A DNA stretch of 12,741 bases from an uncultured Ruminococcus sp. (GTDB lineage Bacteria > Bacillota > Clostridia > Oscillospirales > Ruminococcaceae): contig CAMWGS010000035.1 of the NCBI GenBank assembly GCA_947173865.1, forward strand, positions 1 to 12,741, given 5' to 3'. The notes beneath the pieces are model-generated. The model was not told where the DNA came from, searched no databases, and saw only the letters and a program-made list of their open reading frames with translations. A program made the position numbers and the translations under genes. This document shows, in pieces, positions 1 to 5,600 of the stretch (position 1 is its first letter; each line of letters begins with the position of its first letter).

Positions 1-55
1 TCGGGTAGACTATTTTGAAATTCGGGTAGACTATTTTGAAATTCGGGTAGACTAT
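1..55 (+). repeat. Iteron array, left end; identical to the right end
   Basis: Two full 21-bp units (TCGGGTAGACTATTTTGAA plus AT) and a 13-bp partial unit. These 55 bases equal 12687-12741 exactly, so on a circle they are the same DNA and the array simply runs from 12484 through the junction into position 56. The GGGTAGAC core lies at 3-10, 24-31 and 45-52. Direct repeats about two helical turns apart next to a replication initiator gene are the usual binding sites of iteron plasmids. A tandem array cannot be sized reliably by short reads, so the real copy number may be higher. Confidence 0.9.
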
Positions 56-64
56 AAAAATAAT
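36..64 (+). promoter_or_regulatory. Promoter embedded in the last iterons
   Basis: TTGAAA (36-41), 17-bp spacer, AATAAT (59-64). The -35 element lies in one iteron and the spacer contains the next GGGTAGAC core, so an initiator bound to the iterons would cover this promoter. Transcription would start near 71, at the TGGAGCAGGT word (71-80), and run into the gene-free region that ends at the 1199-1229 terminator. Confidence 0.5.
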
Positions 65-272
65 AGAAAATGGAGCAGGTTAGAACACGTTTAGTATATA
101 TCAGCTTTTTTCAGGTGAGGAAAAGAAACCTGAGTAATATTTTTTGGAAAGAATTTTCAAAAGTTCGGTTAAGTGCTGAAACATTATTTGTCAGTTAACG
201 TTACGGAACAATAAATTCACTGAAATGAAATGGGCTTGTTTTGATGAACGGTTAAGAGCAGTCAAAACAGGT

Positions 273-553
273 ATTGGGTAAACACTACCCGTTCTGTCAT
301 GAACGTCTTAATTTGTGATTTTTTCTGAATCCGTTTTACAAAAAAATTCTCAATACATCATCTTCTAAATCTGAAAAATAATTATAAATTTTTCTTTTAC
401 TGTAAAGGGGTTTGGAATTTCCAAAATTTTATTTTCAAACTTATAAAAATTTGTAAGTGGACACCCACTTACGTTGCTTGCTATTATAGAAAAGTGATTC
501 AGAAAATGAAAAGTTTCGGAAGTGATAAACAAAACAGATAGTGTTTACCCAAT
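273..553. repeat. 15-bp inverted repeat pair carrying an iteron-like core
   Basis: ATTGGGTAAACACTA at 273-287 recurs exactly inverted at 539-553. The core GGGTAAAC differs by one base from the iteron core GGGTAGAC, so this pair may be a weak or secondary initiator site. The first copy also has its own local hairpin (GGGTA 276-280 with TACCC 286-290), enclosed by GAACGG (246-251) with CCGTTC (289-294). In RNA, the two copies could pair over 250 nt. Confidence 0.6.
453..472. repeat. 8-bp hairpin
   Basis: GTAAGTGG, tetraloop ACAC, then CCACTTAC: a perfect short hairpin in the gene-free region. There is no T-tract after it, so it is not an obvious terminator. Confidence 0.6.
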
Positions 554-593
554 ATCTATTTTGCACGTTCTTCATGGAGCTTGCAAAATAGAT
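554..593. repeat. Perfect 12-bp hairpin
   Basis: ATCTATTTTGCA (554-565) and its exact complement TGCAAAATAGAT (582-593) enclose a 16-nt loop. No poly-T follows. It is the longest perfect stem in the gene-free region and could be part of a structured RNA or a single-strand initiation site. Confidence 0.7.
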
Positions 594-665
594 TGACTTC
601 AATCTGATTATAATCACGGTTACTTTAGTTCGCTCTGGAACTATCACCAAAAGAAGAGTAGCAAG

Positions 666-724
666 CAACGATTAAGTGATGCGAATGGTTTGTAATGCAA
701 CCCATTTACACTTAATCAGCGTTG
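666..724. repeat. Long bulged hairpin
   Basis: CAAC (666-669) pairs with GTTG (721-724) and GATTAAGTG (670-678) with CACTTAATC (709-717), with a 3-nt bulge. An inner stem AATGG (684-688)/CCATT (702-706) closes a 13-nt loop. This multi-part stem looks more like RNA structure than a DNA-protein site. Confidence 0.6.
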
Positions 725-835
725 TTAGGAAGTCTCCTAAAACCTCTGTAACCGTTTCTACATCAACAGTAAATATAAAAGCTATGGTCGCTCTGATGCA
801 CGACTTTGCACTTACAACATGGTACAGAACCGACG

Positions 836-861
836 TGAAAGTATAACAAGATATACTTTCA
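836..861. repeat. Perfect 10-bp hairpin
   Basis: TGAAAGTATA (836-845), loop ACAAGA, then TATACTTTCA (852-861). No T-tract follows, which argues against a terminator. Confidence 0.65.
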
Positions 862-1198
862 AACTGAAAAAAAGTTTAGTACATTCTCAATTTTATTGTA
901 CCTGCTCAATCATCTTGAACCAACAAGAAAACTCTGTAACGAAAGCAACAACGGAAACAACTTCAAAGACCCGAATAAATGGAGCAGGGGAGTCACTAAA
1001 GTTTTGTAAAGTCCACATAAAGAATTATAAAGAGTTATATTCCATGCCGGTTCGCACTCTGATAGTCGTATTGGTTCTTGGGGTTAGTTCTCATTGCCTT
1101 AACTATTGAGAGTTTCTCAAAAGTTCTTTTGTTCGTTCTTAGTTCGTTTTGAAGCAAAGAAAAAACGTTGACAATTATTTCCGAATATGGAGCAGGTG

Positions 1199-1229
1199 AA
1201 ATGGGGTAGCGAAACGCTACCCCATTTTT
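1199..1229 (+). terminator. Strong intrinsic terminator
   Basis: ATGGGGTAGCG (1201-1211), loop AAA, CGCTACCCCAT (1215-1225), extended by two A-T pairs and ending in TTTTT. The perfect 11-13-bp stem is the best evidence that 71-1229 is transcribed rightward. The word GGAGCAGGT (1189-1197) sits directly before it. Confidence 0.88.
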
Positions 1230-1366
1230 ACTTATACAAAAAATTTAGTTGAATGAATCTTGAAATGTGATTTAGTTTGAATCAACAAGAATTTTCTGCA
1301 ACAGAACCAATACAAATCGAATGATTAATTGCTTATTTATTGATTAATACAAAAATGTTTGCAAGA

Positions 1367-1460
1367 TTTCTCACTTGATTCTCGCAATTTCTCAGTAAAA
1401 TTTCGGATTTTCTCACTGAATTACCGGCTTTTCTCGGGAATATTCGGTTTTTCTCAGAAT
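1367..1460 (-). repeat. Degenerate 21-bp tandem array, iteron- or centromere-like
   Basis: TTTCTC recurs at 1367, 1388, 1409, 1430 and 1450, a period of 21, 21, 21 and 20 bp. On the minus strand each unit reads roughly TGAGAAAANCCG followed by a variable ATT-containing part, best conserved at the right and decaying to the left. It has no clear sequence match to the GGGTAGAC iterons but the same period. A 69-codon frame crosses it, with 7-residue repeats that follow from the 21-bp period. That frame lies beyond the terminator of the neighbouring gene and has no ribosome site, so I read the array as a DNA site. It is sheltered between two facing terminators (1199-1229 and 1472-1508). A partition site for the adjacent DNA-binding protein (1526-2053) is a guess. 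Confidence 0.6.
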
Positions 1461-1471
1461 AAAGATATAAG

Positions 1472-1508
1472 AAAAAACAGTCCAAAATTTCGTATTCGGA
1501 CTGTTTTC
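1472..1508 (-). terminator. Terminator of the DUF3486-like gene
   Basis: AAAACAGTCC (1474-1483) pairs with GGACTGTTTT (1498-1507) across a 14-nt loop. Read on the minus strand, the stem is followed by a run of six T residues. It lies 18 bp after the stop codon of the 1526-2053 gene. Confidence 0.8.
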
Positions 1509-1525
1509 TAAAGAGATTATAATAG

Positions 1526-2053
1526 TTATAAGTGGTTGTCAATAAATTTCTTTACATCTCGGTATAGCTCCGGAGCTTCTTCAGCCATTGCTTGATATAC
1601 GATTGATTTAAGCATATCTGCACCGTTTTCAAGTAAAGTTTTGGTCTGTATATCGTTTTTTTTCTTATATGCCATTGCTTTTGTTAAAGCTACTGTACTT
1701 TTTACAAGTTGAGTTGTATCAAGGTTCAGAAGCTGTTCATCGGGCAGACTGTTAATGCGTTCCAACAGTTTACTATTAAGGAGTATCAGAATAGCTTCCG
1801 TGCAGTCGGTATTTTTGTAATTCTCTATTTCATCATTGATAGCTTTAAAGTTTTGGTTAGCTATTTGAAGAGCATGAAGCGAACGTACAAGGTTGACTGC
1901 ATACCTTTGAACAGTCGAGAATGATATATTGTTGCCGGAACTCTTGATATAGTCAACGATTTCACCGTATGTACTGTTGGATGTTATCATGTAATCAACC
2001 ATTTCTTTAATGTTTGGCGGCAGCTTATCTATTGCATTATGTTTCTTTCTCAT
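1526..2053 (-). CDS. DUF3486 / Mu gp27-like DNA-binding protein
   Basis: 175 aa. The N-terminus (HNAIDKLPPNIKEMVDYMI, then TYGEIVDYI, then ISFSTVQRYAVNL) matches the DUF3486 pattern: basic residue, xxxIDxLP, a helical segment, a TYxEI turn and a Ser-xx-RY recognition helix, together a helix-turn-helix over roughly residues 5-58. The rest is helical with no enzyme motif. In Mu-like phages this family (gp27) is thought from gene order to be a small-terminase-like protein; no large terminase or head gene is present, so here it more likely binds plasmid DNA. The start has AAGGGG 8-10 bases upstream and a TTGACT-17-TATAAT promoter at 2140-2168. Its own terminator (1472-1508) separates it from the 21-bp array, its best candidate target. 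Family fairly sure, role unknown. Confidence 0.8.
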   Translation of the reverse strand: MRKKHNAIDKLPPNIKEMVDYMITSNSTYGEIVDYIKSSGNNISFSTVQRYAVNLVRSLHALQIANQNFKAINDEIENYKNTDCTEAILILLNSKLLERINSLPDEQLLNLDTTQLVKSTVALTKAMAYKKKNDIQTKTLLENGADMLKSIVYQAMAEEAPELYRDVKKFIDNHL

Positions 2054-2139
2054 TGTAAATTCCCCTTATTTAAATACCGATGAAATAGCCTTTAAATGCT
2101 ATTTTAAGAGCCTGAAAATTTTGCAGTATTGTTATAATA

Positions 2140-2168
2140 ATTATACCACAAAAGCCCGTATAAGTCAA
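2140..2168 (-). promoter_or_regulatory. Promoter of the DUF3486-like gene
   Basis: On the minus strand: TTGACT (2168-2163), 17-bp spacer, TATAAT (2145-2140). Transcription would start near 2133, leaving an 80-nt leader before the ATG at 2053. A GGAGCAGGT word (2216-2224, minus) lies upstream of the -35 element. Confidence 0.75.
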
Positions 2169-2311
2169 TTTCCATGCTTCTATGTATACCTTGTTATACT
2201 TTGTAACTTTGGTTTACCTGCTCCGGTCTGATAACCAAAAACAGATAATAGACATATTTCAAAATACGTCAATTTATTATTAACTTATAAAAATCCACAT
2301 TTACGGGTTTC

Positions 2312-2342
2312 ATAAATAATTACTAAATATGTAATTATTTAT
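2312..2342 (-). repeat. AT-only 12-bp hairpin at the end of the 2345-3073 gene
   Basis: ATAAATAATTAC (2312-2323) and its exact complement GTAATTATTTAT (2331-2342), immediately after the stop codon of the upstream minus-strand gene. It could slow polymerase or protect the 3' end. There is no T-tract and no G-C clamp, so it is a poor intrinsic terminator. The rest of 2054-2344 holds only the promoter at 2140-2168 and one GGAGCAGGT word. Confidence 0.5.
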
Positions 2343-2344
2343 AA

Positions 2345-3073
2345 TTATGCCGGATATATGCATATTGTATCATATGCAGTTTTCAGATAATAAAGACAAT
2401 CTTTCTTATCAGACCTTTTCTTCCTGCTTGGTGCATCAAGTATCTGAATATCGGAAGAACTTACAGCAATCAGCAAGTTTCCTGCACTAATTTGTTGCCG
2501 ACACTCTCCGTCAAAGTATGTTATGCGGTAGCTATTGCCTGTTGATTCGGCAAAAATATAGTCTGTATCATCAACAAGGGTATTTATACAATCTTCAATA
2601 TTTTTAATGTCGGATTCATATTTGTCTGTTTCTGCGTTAAAGTATTCATGCTCCATTTTCTGTTTTGCTATTAAATCATCATGTGATATTTGTAATTTGC
2701 TTTTGATTTTTTCGCCGTCCATTTTCTTACGACGTTGTGCATCACGAACCGAAAGCAGTATATCACTTTCAGAATTGATTATATTGATGCTGTATTTGAT
2801 TTCATAGTGCAGAAACGCACCGTCTTTCAATTCCCTCTTGATACTCTCGTTGGTGTTTGCTATCAGGTTAAGGCAATTTTCTTTGATTGACAGTGCCTGT
2901 GCCTCACTATCTACAACAACAATCAGTTTCGGAGCAGGTTGTTTCTTGCTTTTATTCGGTTCTCTGAGTACTCTCAATGCCTTATGTTCCGTGCCAGTAA
3001 CTTCATCATAGATACTTTCATGAAGGTCATTCCGGAGAGTAACAAGCCACTGTTTGTTTATTTTCTGTTTCAT
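2345..3073 (-). CDS. Unknown protein with central coiled coil
   Basis: 242 aa, no family recognised. The N-terminal third (residues 1-100) has a mixed alpha/beta look with a basic linker (NKSKKQP) and a hydrophobic strand LIVVVDSEAQA near 50-60. The middle (about 105-170) is charged and helical, RRKKMDGEKIKSKL to DIKNIEDCIN, a likely coiled coil. The C-terminal part (about 175-242) has short strands and a lysine/arginine patch (RKKRSDKKD). There is no signal peptide or membrane segment. The start at 3073 is supported by AAAGGA upstream and a TTTACA-17-TATAAT promoter (3120-3148). The downstream DUF3486 gene has its own promoter, so this is probably a single-gene unit. Cytoplasmic; a nucleic-acid or partner-binding role is a guess from the basic patches. 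Confidence 0.75.
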   Translation of the reverse strand: MKQKINKQWLVTLRNDLHESIYDEVTGTEHKALRVLREPNKSKKQPAPKLIVVVDSEAQALSIKENCLNLIANTNESIKRELKDGAFLHYEIKYSINIINSESDILLSVRDAQRRKKMDGEKIKSKLQISHDDLIAKQKMEHEYFNAETDKYESDIKNIEDCINTLVDDTDYIFAESTGNSYRITYFDGECRQQISAGNLLIAVSSSDIQILDAPSRKKRSDKKDCLYYLKTAYDTICIYPA

Positions 3074-3119
3074 TACATCATTCCTTTCAGATATTTTTTT
3101 ATTAATTGCTTATATAGTA

Positions 3120-3148
3120 ATTATATAACAATCTGCAATATTTGTAAA
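3120..3148 (-). promoter_or_regulatory. Promoter of the 2345-3073 gene
   Basis: Minus strand: TTTACA (3148-3143), 17-bp spacer, TATAAT (3125-3120). The leader is about 40 nt. A one-mismatch copy of the GGAGCAGGT word lies just upstream at 3167-3175 on the minus strand. Confidence 0.75.
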
Positions 3149-3294
3149 GACCTTGATGCCGTTTTCACTTGCTCCAGCGTAATTACAAGTAGAATCTTCT
3201 ATACCTAAGAAAAATATGAACTATTTGGTTACTACAATTAAAATCATTAAAAATTATTTTTTATAATTAATAAAAAAATAAATCTCAGAATGTA

Positions 3295-3323
3295 TTGACA
3301 TTTCATTTATAATATGGTATTAT
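3295..3323 (+). promoter_or_regulatory. Promoter of the AT-rich two-gene cassette
   Basis: TTGACA (3295-3300), 17-bp spacer, TATTAT (3318-3323). It is followed by a 50-nt leader and an AGGAGG ribosome site before the ATG at 3379. About 100 bp of nearly pure A/T precede it (3220-3290). Confidence 0.8.
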
Positions 3324-3378
3324 ATATTTATAGGGACAGAATAGGCACATAAGTAAAATTGTTAGGAGGTAAAAAACC

Positions 3379-3759
3379 ATGCATAAAAAAAAGTATCAAT
3401 TTACTATTTCTCATCTTGATAATTTTGGTTTATCAAAGAATTATGAAATGGAAAAAGAACCAATTATGTTAACATATTTATGGACAAAAGAAATTCAAGA
3501 AATTCATAAAAATCAGAATTTATCCAAAAGTGAATCTGATGAATTACTGGAGTATGAAATGTCATCTTTAGCAACTGGAATTAAATATTGCCAAATTTTT
3601 GGATTAAAGGATGATATGAACTTACTTAAGTATGATGATGAGAAAAATATATACTTTTATCGTTTAAGTAATTTCATAATATTAGAAATTAAACCTGATG
3701 GTGAAGGATTAGTTTTTAAATTAAAAGGCATAAATAAAGATGAATGGAAATCGTATTGA
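3379..3759 (+). CDS. Unknown protein, first gene of an AT-rich cassette
   Basis: 126 aa, not recognised. It starts after a near-perfect AGGAGG (3364-3369). The chain is rich in Lys, Glu, Asn, Ile and Tyr. There is a helical middle (TKEIQEIHKNQNLSKSESDEL, split here as two parts by composition) and a C-terminal half that reads as beta strands (NIYFYRLSNFIILEIKP, then GLVFKLKG) ending in NKDEWKSY. No signal peptide or membrane helix is seen. The gene is clearly more AT-rich than the rep or recombinase genes and uses AAA, TTA and AAT almost exclusively, which suggests a different origin. It sits 107 bp before an XRE-like gene on the same strand. That order (small unknown gene then HTH gene) resembles HigBA-type toxin-antitoxin pairs, but I see no RelE/HigB signature. 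A palindrome, TATTGATT-AAT-AATCAATA (3754-3772), overlaps the stop codon. Confidence 0.7.
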   Translation: MHKKKYQFTISHLDNFGLSKNYEMEKEPIMLTYLWTKEIQEIHKNQNLSKSESDELLEYEMSSLATGIKYCQIFGLKDDMNLLKYDDEKNIYFYRLSNFIILEIKPDGEGLVFKLKGINKDEWKSY

Positions 3760-3866
3760 TTAATAATCAATAAAAACTTATAAAAATACAATTAAATAAA
3801 TATAAAATAAAAAAATGGAAATAATAAAATAAGTTGGAGTTTAAAGAGGTATAGTGAGGTATTATA

Positions 3867-4232
3867 ATGAAAAGCAGTATTTTAGAATTAATCAATAGTG
3901 AGGGAGAAAATACTATTGATATATTAAATAAGTTAAAAGAGGAGTATAATACAGCAGATGAAAATATAAAAGAAATGTGTATTTCTACAACTAATTTGTT
4001 GAATAATGATTATATAAAAGATTATTTCTTAATTTTAAAGAAATATATGGATAAAAGAAAAGAATTAAATATATCACAGGTGAAAATTTCAGAAATATCA
4101 GGTATTTCTCAAAGAAATTTAAAACGAATTGAAAATCTTCAATTAATTCCAAAATACAATATATTGGATAGCTTACTCAGAGTTGTTGGTTTAAAATTAA
4201 CTGTAGTTAGCATTGAGGATAATGAAGATTAA
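3867..4232 (+). CDS. XRE-like helix-turn-helix protein, second gene of the AT-rich cassette
   Basis: 121 aa. Residues about 65-115 form a lambda-repressor-type HTH: RKELNISQVKISEISGISQR, then NLKRIENLQLIPKYNILDSL. The N-terminal 60 residues are acidic and helical (LINSEGENTIDILNKLKEEY) and might bind a partner. The ATG follows GAGGT by 6 bases. Base composition matches gene 3379-3759, so the two probably moved together. An autoregulating antitoxin or repressor is likely; which partner it binds cannot be told from sequence. A terminator with a seven-T run (4313-4344) closes the transcript. Confidence 0.78.
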   Translation: MKSSILELINSEGENTIDILNKLKEEYNTADENIKEMCISTTNLLNNDYIKDYFLILKKYMDKRKELNISQVKISEISGISQRNLKRIENLQLIPKYNILDSLLRVVGLKLTVVSIEDNED

Positions 4233-4312
4233 TTTTTTAGTCACAAATTTAATCTATAATCAAAAATAAATAATTAAAACTAATGTGCAAATTTCTGTAC
4301 CTTTAAAGAAAG

Positions 4313-4344
4313 AGTAGGTTGATATTATTCAGCCTGCTTTTTTT
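4313..4344 (+). terminator. Terminator after the AT-rich cassette; left copy of the BrnTA flanking repeat
   Basis: AGTAGGTTGA (4313-4322) pairs with TCAGCCTGCT (4329-4338) over loop TATTAT, with two G-U pairs, followed by seven T residues. Nearly the same sequence recurs at 5007-5035: the 19 bases TGATATTATTCAGCCTGCT (4320-4338) are identical to 5017-5035. The toxin-antitoxin module is thus bracketed by direct repeats. Confidence 0.85.
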
Positions 4345-4371
4345 ATTCAAAATAAAACTTTTCAAAAAGTA

Positions 4372-4400
4372 TTGCAATTTGTATTACAAGATGATATAAT
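4372..4400 (+). promoter_or_regulatory. Promoter of brnTA
   Basis: TTGCAA (4372-4377), 17-bp spacer, TATAAT (4395-4400). The leader is only about 15 nt and includes the AAAGGAAG ribosome site (4407-4414). BrnA proteins typically repress their own promoter, so an operator here is expected; I do not see a clear dyad. Confidence 0.75.
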
Positions 4401-4421
4401 AGAGTAAAAGGAAGTGATAAA

Positions 4422-4709
4422 GTGCTTTTTGAGTGGGACAATGATAAAGAACAGACTAATATCAGAAAACATAAGTTAGATTTTACAACAGCAGCGTATG
4501 TTTTTGATGATGAAAACAGGCTTGAAATTTTTGATGAAGGTCATTCAGAGTATGAAGACCGATACATAACAATAGGACTTATAAATCAAATTCCTATTGT
4601 TGTAATGGTTGTATACACTGAAAGAGGTGAAAGAATAAGGCTTATTTCAGCACGTAAAGCAACGCCTAAGGAAAGGAGTTTATATTATGAAAGTTTACAA
4701 GGATATTGA
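4422..4709 (+). CDS. brnT: BrnT-family ribonuclease toxin
   Basis: 95 aa, normal length for BrnT, a RelE-fold ribonuclease that cuts RNA and stops growth when free of BrnA. Family marks are the opening FEWDNDK, the NIRKHKLDF segment (about residues 13-21), a central strand pair with IPIVVMVVYTERGERIRLI, and the hallmark ISARKATPKERSLYY (about 75-89). The start is GTG, set by AAAGGAAG 7 bases upstream and by FEWD lying right at the N-terminus as in the family. It overlaps brnA by 23 bp, and the brnA ribosome site (AAGGAG) is inside it, giving coupled translation. The module likely stabilises the plasmid by killing cells that lose it. Confidence 0.93.
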   Translation: MLFEWDNDKEQTNIRKHKLDFTTAAYVFDDENRLEIFDEGHSEYEDRYITIGLINQIPIVVMVVYTERGERIRLISARKATPKERSLYYESLQGY

Positions 4710-5001
4710 TTTTAATAAGGGTTTAACGGCAGAACAGCTTGCAATGCTTGAAGATGTTGCTAATTCTCTGGCTATTCCTGATGAAGAATGCCCCGAACTT
4801 ACCGACGAGCAGATAACAAGACTTGCTGAGGTCGCAAGAACCAGACGACAGCAGACACAAACAAAGCAGACAGTCGCTATCAGATTATCACCACAGGCTT
4901 TAACAAAAGCTAAATCATTAGGCAAAGGCTACACCACGATATTAAGCCGTATTTTAGAAACTGCACTTGCAGACAATGAAATTATAAAACAGTATTTATA
5001 A
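4687..5001 (+). CDS. brnA: BrnA-family antitoxin
   Basis: 104 aa. The C-terminal part, TVAIRLSPQALTKAKSLGKG followed by YTTILSRILETAL (about residues 62-94), is the ribbon-helix-helix seen in BrnA: a short beta strand for DNA binding, then a helix, GKGY and a second helix. The N-terminal half (LTAEQLAMLEDVANSLAIPD, then ECPELTDEQITRLAE) is acidic and helical and should wrap around BrnT. AAGGAG lies 8 bases before the ATG. The complex is expected to repress the 4372-4400 promoter. The order toxin first, antitoxin second is usual for brnTA. Confidence 0.92.
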   Translation: MKVYKDIDFNKGLTAEQLAMLEDVANSLAIPDEECPELTDEQITRLAEVARTRRQQTQTKQTVAIRLSPQALTKAKSLGKGYTTILSRILETALADNEIIKQYL

Positions 5002-5006
5002 ATAAA

Positions 5007-5036
5007 AGAGCAGGTCTGATATTATTCAGCCTGCTC
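5007..5036. terminator. Two-way hairpin between convergent genes; right copy of the BrnTA flanking repeat
   Basis: GAGCAGG-T-CTGA (5008-5019) pairs with TCAGCCTGCTC (5026-5036) around loop TATTAT with one bulged T. It lies between brnA and the convergent XRE gene and reaches into the last codons of the latter. There is no long T-tract on either strand. Both arms carry the GAGCAGG word. Compared with 4311-4338 it differs by one substitution and one inserted base. Confidence 0.75.
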
Positions 5037-5237
5037 ATCTTCATTTGATAATATATCACCTATATCACATTCCAGCAAATTGCAAAGTTTAGAAAGAACG
5101 TCAAAAGAAACACTTTGTTTATGTCTTAATCTCTGCATGGTTGCTTCACCAATTATTTTTTCCTTCCTGATACGTGTTGTTGAGTAGCCTTTCGCCTTTA
5201 ATTCGGCTAATACATCAATTTTATACTTTATTGGCAT
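5022..5237 (-). CDS. Small XRE-family repressor (HTH_26 type)
   Basis: 71 aa. A single compact HTH: IDVLAELKAKGYSTTRIRKE, IIGEATMQRLRHKQSVSF, then VLSKLCNLLECDIGDILS, the pattern of short Cro/C1-type regulators such as YozG. The start at MPIKYK is chosen because AGGAAGG lies 5 bases upstream; a longer frame to 5264 has no ribosome site. Its promoter (5297-5325, minus) has the operator O1 over the -35 box, and an inverted copy O2 lies in the spacer of the divergent promoter. This strongly suggests it represses itself and the 5601-5978 unit. Confidence 0.88.
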   Translation of the reverse strand: MPIKYKIDVLAELKAKGYSTTRIRKEKIIGEATMQRLRHKQSVSFDVLSKLCNLLECDIGDILSNEDEQAE

Positions 5238-5296
5238 ATATTCCTTCCTTTCGTGGTGGAGCAAATTTTTAAAATACTTCCTAATTACCCATTATA

Positions 5297-5402
5297 ATTA
5301 TATCATATTGTAACACTAAAATCAAGTGAAATATTATACAAAATATGCACTATAATCTTGTGTAAAACGTCAATTGACTTCACTTGAAATTAGTGTTATT
5401 AT
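5297..5402. promoter_or_regulatory. Divergent promoters with paired operators
   Basis: Leftward promoter: TTGATT (5325-5320), 17-bp spacer, TATAAT (5302-5297). Rightward promoter: TTGACT (5374-5379), 17-bp spacer, TATTAT (5397-5402). A 19-bp sequence at 5312-5330 recurs inverted at 5379-5397 with 17 of 19 matches. Each copy is itself a dyad, CACT-7-AGTG (O1 5314-5328, O2 5381-5395). O1 covers the left -35 region and O2 lies in the right spacer, 67 bp apart, so a dimeric repressor could block both promoters or bridge them. Confidence 0.8.
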
Positions 5403-5417
5403 ATAATCACAGCAGAA

Positions 5418-5468
5418 ATGACGAATAACGAAAGCGAGGTGAAAACGATAAAAGCAGGTAAAAAGTAA
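5418..5468 (+). CDS. Possible 16-aa leader peptide
   Basis: ATG at 5418 opens a 16-codon frame (MTNNESEVKTIKAGKK) that ends two bases before the 15-bp hairpin at 5471. It starts about 10 nt after the expected 5' end of the rightward transcript, with only a weak ribosome site (AGCAGAA). A leader peptide just before a large stem suggests translation-dependent control, but there is no run of one amino acid. Low confidence. Confidence 0.25.
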   Translation: MTNNESEVKTIKAGKK

Positions 5469-5470
5469 AA

Positions 5471-5519
5471 GGCAGTGCTATGCAGAACTCCGTGAACAAG
5501 AAAACTGCATAGCACTGCC
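5471..5519 (+). repeat. Perfect 15-bp inverted repeat in the leader
   Basis: GGCAGTGCTATGCAG (5471-5485) and its exact complement CTGCATAGCACTGCC (5505-5519) enclose a 19-nt loop. It is GC-rich compared with its surroundings and is the strongest stem in the window. No T-tract follows, so it is not a standard terminator. As RNA it would sit in the 5' leader of the 5601 gene. Confidence 0.85.
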
Positions 5520-5534
5520 AGCATCAACCCCAGA

Positions 5535-5575
5535 CCAAAGGGGAAGTATTGTTATTATATCACACTCCCCTTTGG
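5535..5575 (+). repeat. 10-bp inverted repeat next to the ribosome site
   Basis: CCAAAGGGGA (5535-5544) and TCCCCTTTGG (5566-5575) with a 21-nt AT-rich loop. The second arm ends 11 bases before the AAGGAG at 5587. In tandem with the 15-bp stem it gives the 5601 gene a heavily structured leader of about 190 nt. Confidence 0.75.
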
Positions 5576-5600
5576 AATGTCAATACAAGGAGTGAGAATT

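Larger units (their letters stand above)
71..1229 (+). ncRNA. Candidate large structured non-coding RNA
   Basis: About 1.16 kb with no credible gene: open frames are short, lack ribosome sites and have implausible composition. It is bounded by a promoter in the iterons (36-64) and a strong intrinsic terminator (1199-1229). Perfect or near-perfect hairpins are dense: 111-116/128-133, 168-172+176-179/191-199, 246-251/289-294, 453-460/465-472, 554-565/582-593, 666-678/709-724 and 836-845/852-861. Large ornate RNAs of unknown function (ROOL, GOLLD) are known from phages and plasmids of Firmicutes and are of comparable size, but I do not recognise a specific consensus here. Alternatives are an untranslated replication or segregation region, or single-strand initiation hairpins. 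Transcription across the whole stretch is inferred, not seen. Confidence 0.4.

Noticed and set aside
441..668. Minus-strand 75-codon frame
   Set aside because: No ribosome site and a hydrophobic random-looking product; it covers two perfect hairpins in the candidate RNA.
819..1109. Plus-strand 96-codon frame in the gene-free region
   Set aside because: No ribosome site, unnatural composition, and it reads through a perfect hairpin. It fits the background of a non-coding region better.
1333..1542. Minus-strand 69-codon frame with 7-residue repeats
   Set aside because: It overlaps the 3' end of the DUF3486-like gene, spans that gene's terminator and has no ribosome site. The repeats come from the 21-bp DNA array.
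4311..5036. Integron attC-like sites around brnTA
   Set aside because: The flanks are palindromic and directly repeated, but no R-box/core GTTRRRY signature or integron integrase is seen. Ordinary repeated terminators are the safer reading.
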